Shown one piece after another: positions 60,570 through 64,000 of a stretch of 64,000 nt of DNA. The position numbers and the translations under genes are program-made. Source of the DNA: Melastoma dodecandrum (lineage: Eukaryota > Streptophyta > Magnoliopsida > Myrtales > Melastomataceae). Numbering within the stretch: the stretch's first letter is position 1; the number at the start of each line of letters is the position of its first letter. Below the pieces are notes generated by a model that searched no databases, was not told where the DNA came from, and worked only from the letters and a program-made list of their open reading frames with translations. The DNA is taken from the NCBI GenBank assembly GCA_029817715.1, contig JARUPY010000534.1:4466501-4530500 (forward strand), given 5' to 3'.

Positions 60570-62198
60570 ATGGAGAGAAGCCGCTGCAAGACGTGCAATT
60601 CCAGCTCTGTGATCCGCGACGATGTTTCTGACATCTTAGTGTGCTCTAACTGTGGCACGGTTATTGAACTTTACACCTTTGATGCTCAAATATTCACTTC
60701 CAGTGGCCCTACTGGAACATTCATTCGTGTTGGTACGTCGGGTGTGGGCTCTTCCCTAAACTACAGGGACAAAAAGGTCTTCGACGCTAATAACCTCATC
60801 GAAGACGTCACTTCCAGGCTCGGACTATCTAGTACTTCCTCTGAACGTGTCAAGGAGATGATCCATGACATTACCGAGGGCGAGTTTGGCAGTGGCGACT
60901 GGTTTCAAGTACTGATAGCAGCGTGCTCTTATGTTTTCTCAAGGAGAGAAAACTGCCCTCTGCCAATTACTGAGGTGGCATCTCTGATGGGTCAAGATCA
61001 ACATGAGCTTGGTCGAATGGTCGCTCGTGTCGTGGACTTCTTAGAACTGAGGGGGAAATTACCTATCGTGGATGTGGTGGCAATGTTTGAGAGGGCAATT
61101 AGGAGGTTTTCTAGGTTTTCCAATTTGGGGAGGGATTTTGTGGATAGGATGAGAAAGCAAGGGGTCTTTCTGATACAGTGTGCGACAAAATGTTTCTTGA
61201 CAACAGGGAGGAGGCCTGTCCCCATGATTGTTGCTATCTTGGTGTTCCTTGTGGAGCTAAATGGGATAGAACCAGTAGACATCCGTGATGTGGCTGAAGA
61301 GTTCCATGCTGTGGTTTCCACATGCAAACTGCGGCACAAGGAGCTGTTGGACACGATAGTGGAGGCAGCACGTATGTTGCCCTGGGGGAAGGATGTCACG
61401 GCAAAAAATCTGATGAAGAGTGCACCATTGGCGATGCAGTATATGGAGATGAAATCAATGGTGAGGATGCAAAAAGACTCTGCCAGTAGAGAATGTAGAG
61501 GGTTGGATTTAGGGGATGTGATGAAAGAATGTTTAAGGAGCAACATATATCAATTGGATGACGATTGTGAGGATGATGATGACGATCAGAAGTATTATCT
61601 AACTGGGAGTAAGGGTCGAGGTGATATGGAGGTGAACATCTCACCAGAATGTTTATACCTGGCTTATTCCAAGTTTCTGGAGGAAGGAAGAAGTGTTTCG
61701 ACAAAAGCGAACCTAAAAGGAAAAAAGAGGAGGGCAATGGTGGGTTTTGATCTAGGAGCTTGTACAGAATGGTGGAAAGGAGAGTCACCATTGAGTAGAA
61801 AACTTATGCTGAAAGAGATGATAGAGACAGACGTGGGGTTGGATGCTTTGCCGCCCTCTTATATCAACGGTCAACTTGCCAAAAAGAAGCGGAGGGACAA
61901 GATTAACAATGCCAAGAATCGCATTACCAGGGTAATGGATCCGTCGCTCGCCACCTCTATGGAAATCCAATCTCGAGATTCCATGCATGGTGGATCTCTT
62001 GATACATGTGGCCAGGCAAGTAAGAAGAAGGAGAAAAAGAGAAAGCTAAGCTGCCAAGGGCGGGATGTCATTGACTGGGAAGACTTTATAATAGAGATGT
62101 TGCTTCTTCATCAGGTAAAGGAGGAGGAAATTGAGAAGGGTCATTACAGGACATTGCTGGACTTATATGTATTCAATTCCGGGTTGCTGGAAAGGTAA
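60570..62198 (+). CDS. PTF2: Plant-specific TFIIB-related protein PTF2
   Basis: An intronless ORF of 542 residues. A TFIIB-type zinc ribbon has Cys6, Cys9, Cys25 and Cys28 (CKTC...CSNC). Next come two cyclin-like repeats (about 85-290; FGSGDWFQVLIAACSYVF, FLIQCATKCFLTTGRRP) and a plant-specific C-terminus ending ALPPSYINGQLAKKKRR..KINNAKNRI, WEDFIIEMLLLHQVKEEEIEKG and HYRTLLDLYVFNSG, which matches PTF2. In Arabidopsis PTF2 is a TFIIB-like factor required for pollen germination and early embryo growth. The frame is open upstream to 60474 but without an ATG, so the first ATG at 60570 is the start. The hAT element ends 108 bp upstream. Confidence 0.93.
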   Translation: MERSRCKTCNSSSVIRDDVSDILVCSNCGTVIELYTFDAQIFTSSGPTGTFIRVGTSGVGSSLNYRDKKVFDANNLIEDVTSRLGLSSTSSERVKEMIHDITEGEFGSGDWFQVLIAACSYVFSRRENCPLPITEVASLMGQDQHELGRMVARVVDFLELRGKLPIVDVVAMFERAIRRFSRFSNLGRDFVDRMRKQGVFLIQCATKCFLTTGRRPVPMIVAILVFLVELNGIEPVDIRDVAEEFHAVVSTCKLRHKELLDTIVEAARMLPWGKDVTAKNLMKSAPLAMQYMEMKSMVRMQKDSASRECRGLDLGDVMKECLRSNIYQLDDDCEDDDDDQKYYLTGSKGRGDMEVNISPECLYLAYSKFLEEGRSVSTKANLKGKKRRAMVGFDLGACTEWWKGESPLSRKLMLKEMIETDVGLDALPPSYINGQLAKKKRRDKINNAKNRITRVMDPSLATSMEIQSRDSMHGGSLDTCGQASKKKEKKRKLSCQGRDVIDWEDFIIEMLLLHQVKEEEIEKGHYRTLLDLYVFNSGLLER

Positions 62199-62665
62199 TT
62201 CCGTTGCAAAGTCATGAGTCGTTAGTTTCTGGCTAAACTACAGATTTCTTATTCTGGTTTATAATCGTTTTCATTACCTCTGCAATTGTGTTGTGTGTAT
62301 ATACGAGTGAGACCCGAGTCTTGCTATCAGATCAGAGTTCTGCCAGTGGACCTTTTTTATGTGGATAAAAAAAGAACGCAGATGGAAATGTTGTAATGCA
62401 GATGTCAACTCAAAGGATAAATCACAATCTTGACTATCCTCAAGTACAAAACTTGGCTGAAAATACTTTTACAAAAGGAGCTAATTGCCTGAGCAGATAT
62501 GGCTGAACTCGAAAGTACAGTAATTATATACAACACATCTCATCACTATACACACAAGATCAACCCCAAGTTGCTTCCCAGTTGCTGCATTTGTGCAAGA
62601 TGCAGGGACATAACCAATGTGAAAGCTTCCTCAACTGCCAGCCGTAGGATGTTTGATCATGCGTC
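62199..62665. other. Convergent 3' flanks of PTF2 and KCBP
   Basis: 467 bp between the two stop codons, with PTF2 coming from the left and KCBP from the right. It holds both 3' UTRs and no gene. Confidence 0.5.
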
Positions 62666-64000
62666 TCACAAGGAATGACGACCATCCGGTCTTTCTCTAG
62701 GAGGGGGTCGTTCATCTTGAATTTCTTCAAGATCTTCTTCGTCCCCTCTTCTCCCTGCTTGTTCCTTCCAGTATGCGACTAGTTTCTTCAACCGAGCCAC
62801 TTCTTTTGAAGATACATTCTTGCTCGGATCATTAACTATGGATCGGACCCTTGAGGCATACCTGTGAAGGCATATATAGAAAAGTTGTGATCAGGTAACA
62901 TTCAACTTCAGCCTATATCTCATTACAAAGGTTGTGACTTCTTACATGAGGGAGTTGTAAGTCTCATCCAAGTTGGACTCAGCCGGGGAAACATTCACAA
63001 ACATTAGTGTCTTGGCATTGCCACCAAGGGAATCACTCATCAGCATTGTCAGTTTGTGGTTCCTGTATGGAATGTGCTGACAACCTGATGATAATGCACT
63101 AATAACATCCCCCAATGCGGAAAGGGATTTGTTGATACTTTGAGCTTCCTTTAGCTGACTTCCGGCTGAACCAGACTTCTTAATTCTTTCCGAACCGGCA
63201 AGATCCACAAAACTTAACTGTAAAAAGACAAAATACATTATAGGGAAATCTCAGCTCATGAGAAGAAAAAAGGTTTCAAATCCATGAAATTACTCTCAAT
63301 AACTCTCGCTGTAGGAATGGCAAAAAATACCTTCCCTCTGGCAAGAGCCTGAGTCTGCAAGTTGGTACTCTCAATAACAATTGAGAGTATCAAATGTGAT
63401 CTCGAACTTTCTTCATTCATTTGCGTGCCAGAGGTGTGCCTTTGCTCAGAACCCCTTTGGATGATGCTTCTCAGTTCTTCAACGGTTGATATAGTAACAA
63501 CTGTAGCATTTTCAACTGAGACCATACCCTGCATCATTCAATTTCAACCATTTAGATACACGACATCCCAGAAACACAATTTGTCCGATCTTTATAGCCC
63601 GCCACACCCAAAAAAACAAATTATATTTACCTTCGAGTCTTTTTTTATGTCTAACTTCAAGCGCTTGGCATGTTTTGGCAATAGGAGATCGACAAGAGTG
63701 TCTTGATATAACTCCACCATATATGCCTGTAAGTTATACATGCAAAGGCATAAGCACAAAGCATCCACTTCAGCAAAAACAAGAAAAGATTTTTATGAGG
63801 TCATCAAAATTACCTTCAATGAAAATGAAAACTTGTTGCTGTCCCGCTTCAAGATTTTAAAAAGTTCGGTGGTAGCATGCGGAGTGAGCCCTGGGCTCTT
63901 CTCAGACCCATATATTGTAAACGTCTTTCCTGACCCGGTTTGACCGTATGCAAATATACAGACATTGTAACCATCTATGGCTGATTGGACCAAATACTGT
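62666..64000 (-). CDS. KCBP: Kinesin-like calmodulin-binding protein (KCBP, KIN-14E), C-terminal part
   Basis: Five exons visible on the minus strand: 64000-63814 (continuing beyond the right edge), 63726-63631, 63528-63331, 63217-62946 and 62861-62666. They encode the motor domain from [16 protein letters not shown] (P-loop) through SSRSHLILS (switch I), [14 protein letters not shown] (switch II) and [13 protein letters not shown], then [20 protein letters not shown] and [15 protein letters not shown], the calmodulin-binding helix of KCBP, ending in [24 protein letters not shown] is a minus-end motor in trichome branching and cell division, switched off by calcium-calmodulin binding to this tail. 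MyTH4 and FERM domains would lie off the window. Truncated by the window, not a pseudogene. Confidence 0.95.

Noticed and set aside
1..64000. tRNA and rRNA genes
   Set aside because: No convincing tRNA cloverleaf or rRNA sequence was seen by eye on either strand; a tRNA scan would be needed to exclude them.

Overview
This is a plant nuclear window, from a eudicot by its gene content. Spliced genes with GT-AG introns encode plant-typical proteins: an L-type lectin receptor kinase, AT-hook/PPC protein, PIRL leucine-rich-repeat protein, ARID/alpha-crystallin proteins, PTF2 and the calmodulin-binding kinesin KCBP. They are separated by copia, hAT-like and foldback elements. The species cannot be named from the sequence.

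Layout. 1-13,300 is repeat-rich. A minus-strand Sirevirus-type copia element (413-10642) has a 2.5 kb 5' LTR, primer-binding site, gag, broken pol and an intact 539-codon envelope-like ORF, but no 3' LTR in view. The first 411 bases match 10942-11352 at a constant offset of 10,941 bases, which suggests a tandem duplication whose junction lies at about 411-415. A second copia fragment follows at 11890-13300. 13,300-18,285 is mostly AT-rich and holds a broken tonoplast sugar-transporter gene.

18,286-47,000 is the gene-rich part, all on the minus strand: PIRL4/5-type LRR protein, AHL, TRAPPC11, a small basic plant protein, two ARID paralogues (ARID-A, ARID-B) and DGAT2. Exon boundaries were read from splice signals and checked for phase, and every model stays in frame. 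ARID-A ends in the small-heat-shock-like domain of its class. ARID-B keeps the same internal exon lengths but ends in an unrelated coiled coil.

47,400-64,000 holds an inverted-repeat element carrying one pyruvate decarboxylase exon, the plus-strand lectin receptor kinase, a minisatellite, two S1/self-incompatibility-like relics, a hAT-type element with a perfect 8-bp target duplication just upstream of PTF2, PTF2 itself, and the 3' part of KCBP running off the right edge on the minus strand.

The genes do not form an operon or pathway: they cover vesicle tethering (TRAPPC11), oil synthesis (DGAT2), transcription and chromatin (AHL, ARIDs, PTF2), signalling (LecRK, PIRL) and the cytoskeleton (KCBP). 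The least ordinary material is a pair of foldback elements built of repeated AAGTCGGCC palindromes (21160-21632 and 37146-37554), the gene-carrying inverted-repeat element, and the C-terminal exchange in ARID-B.
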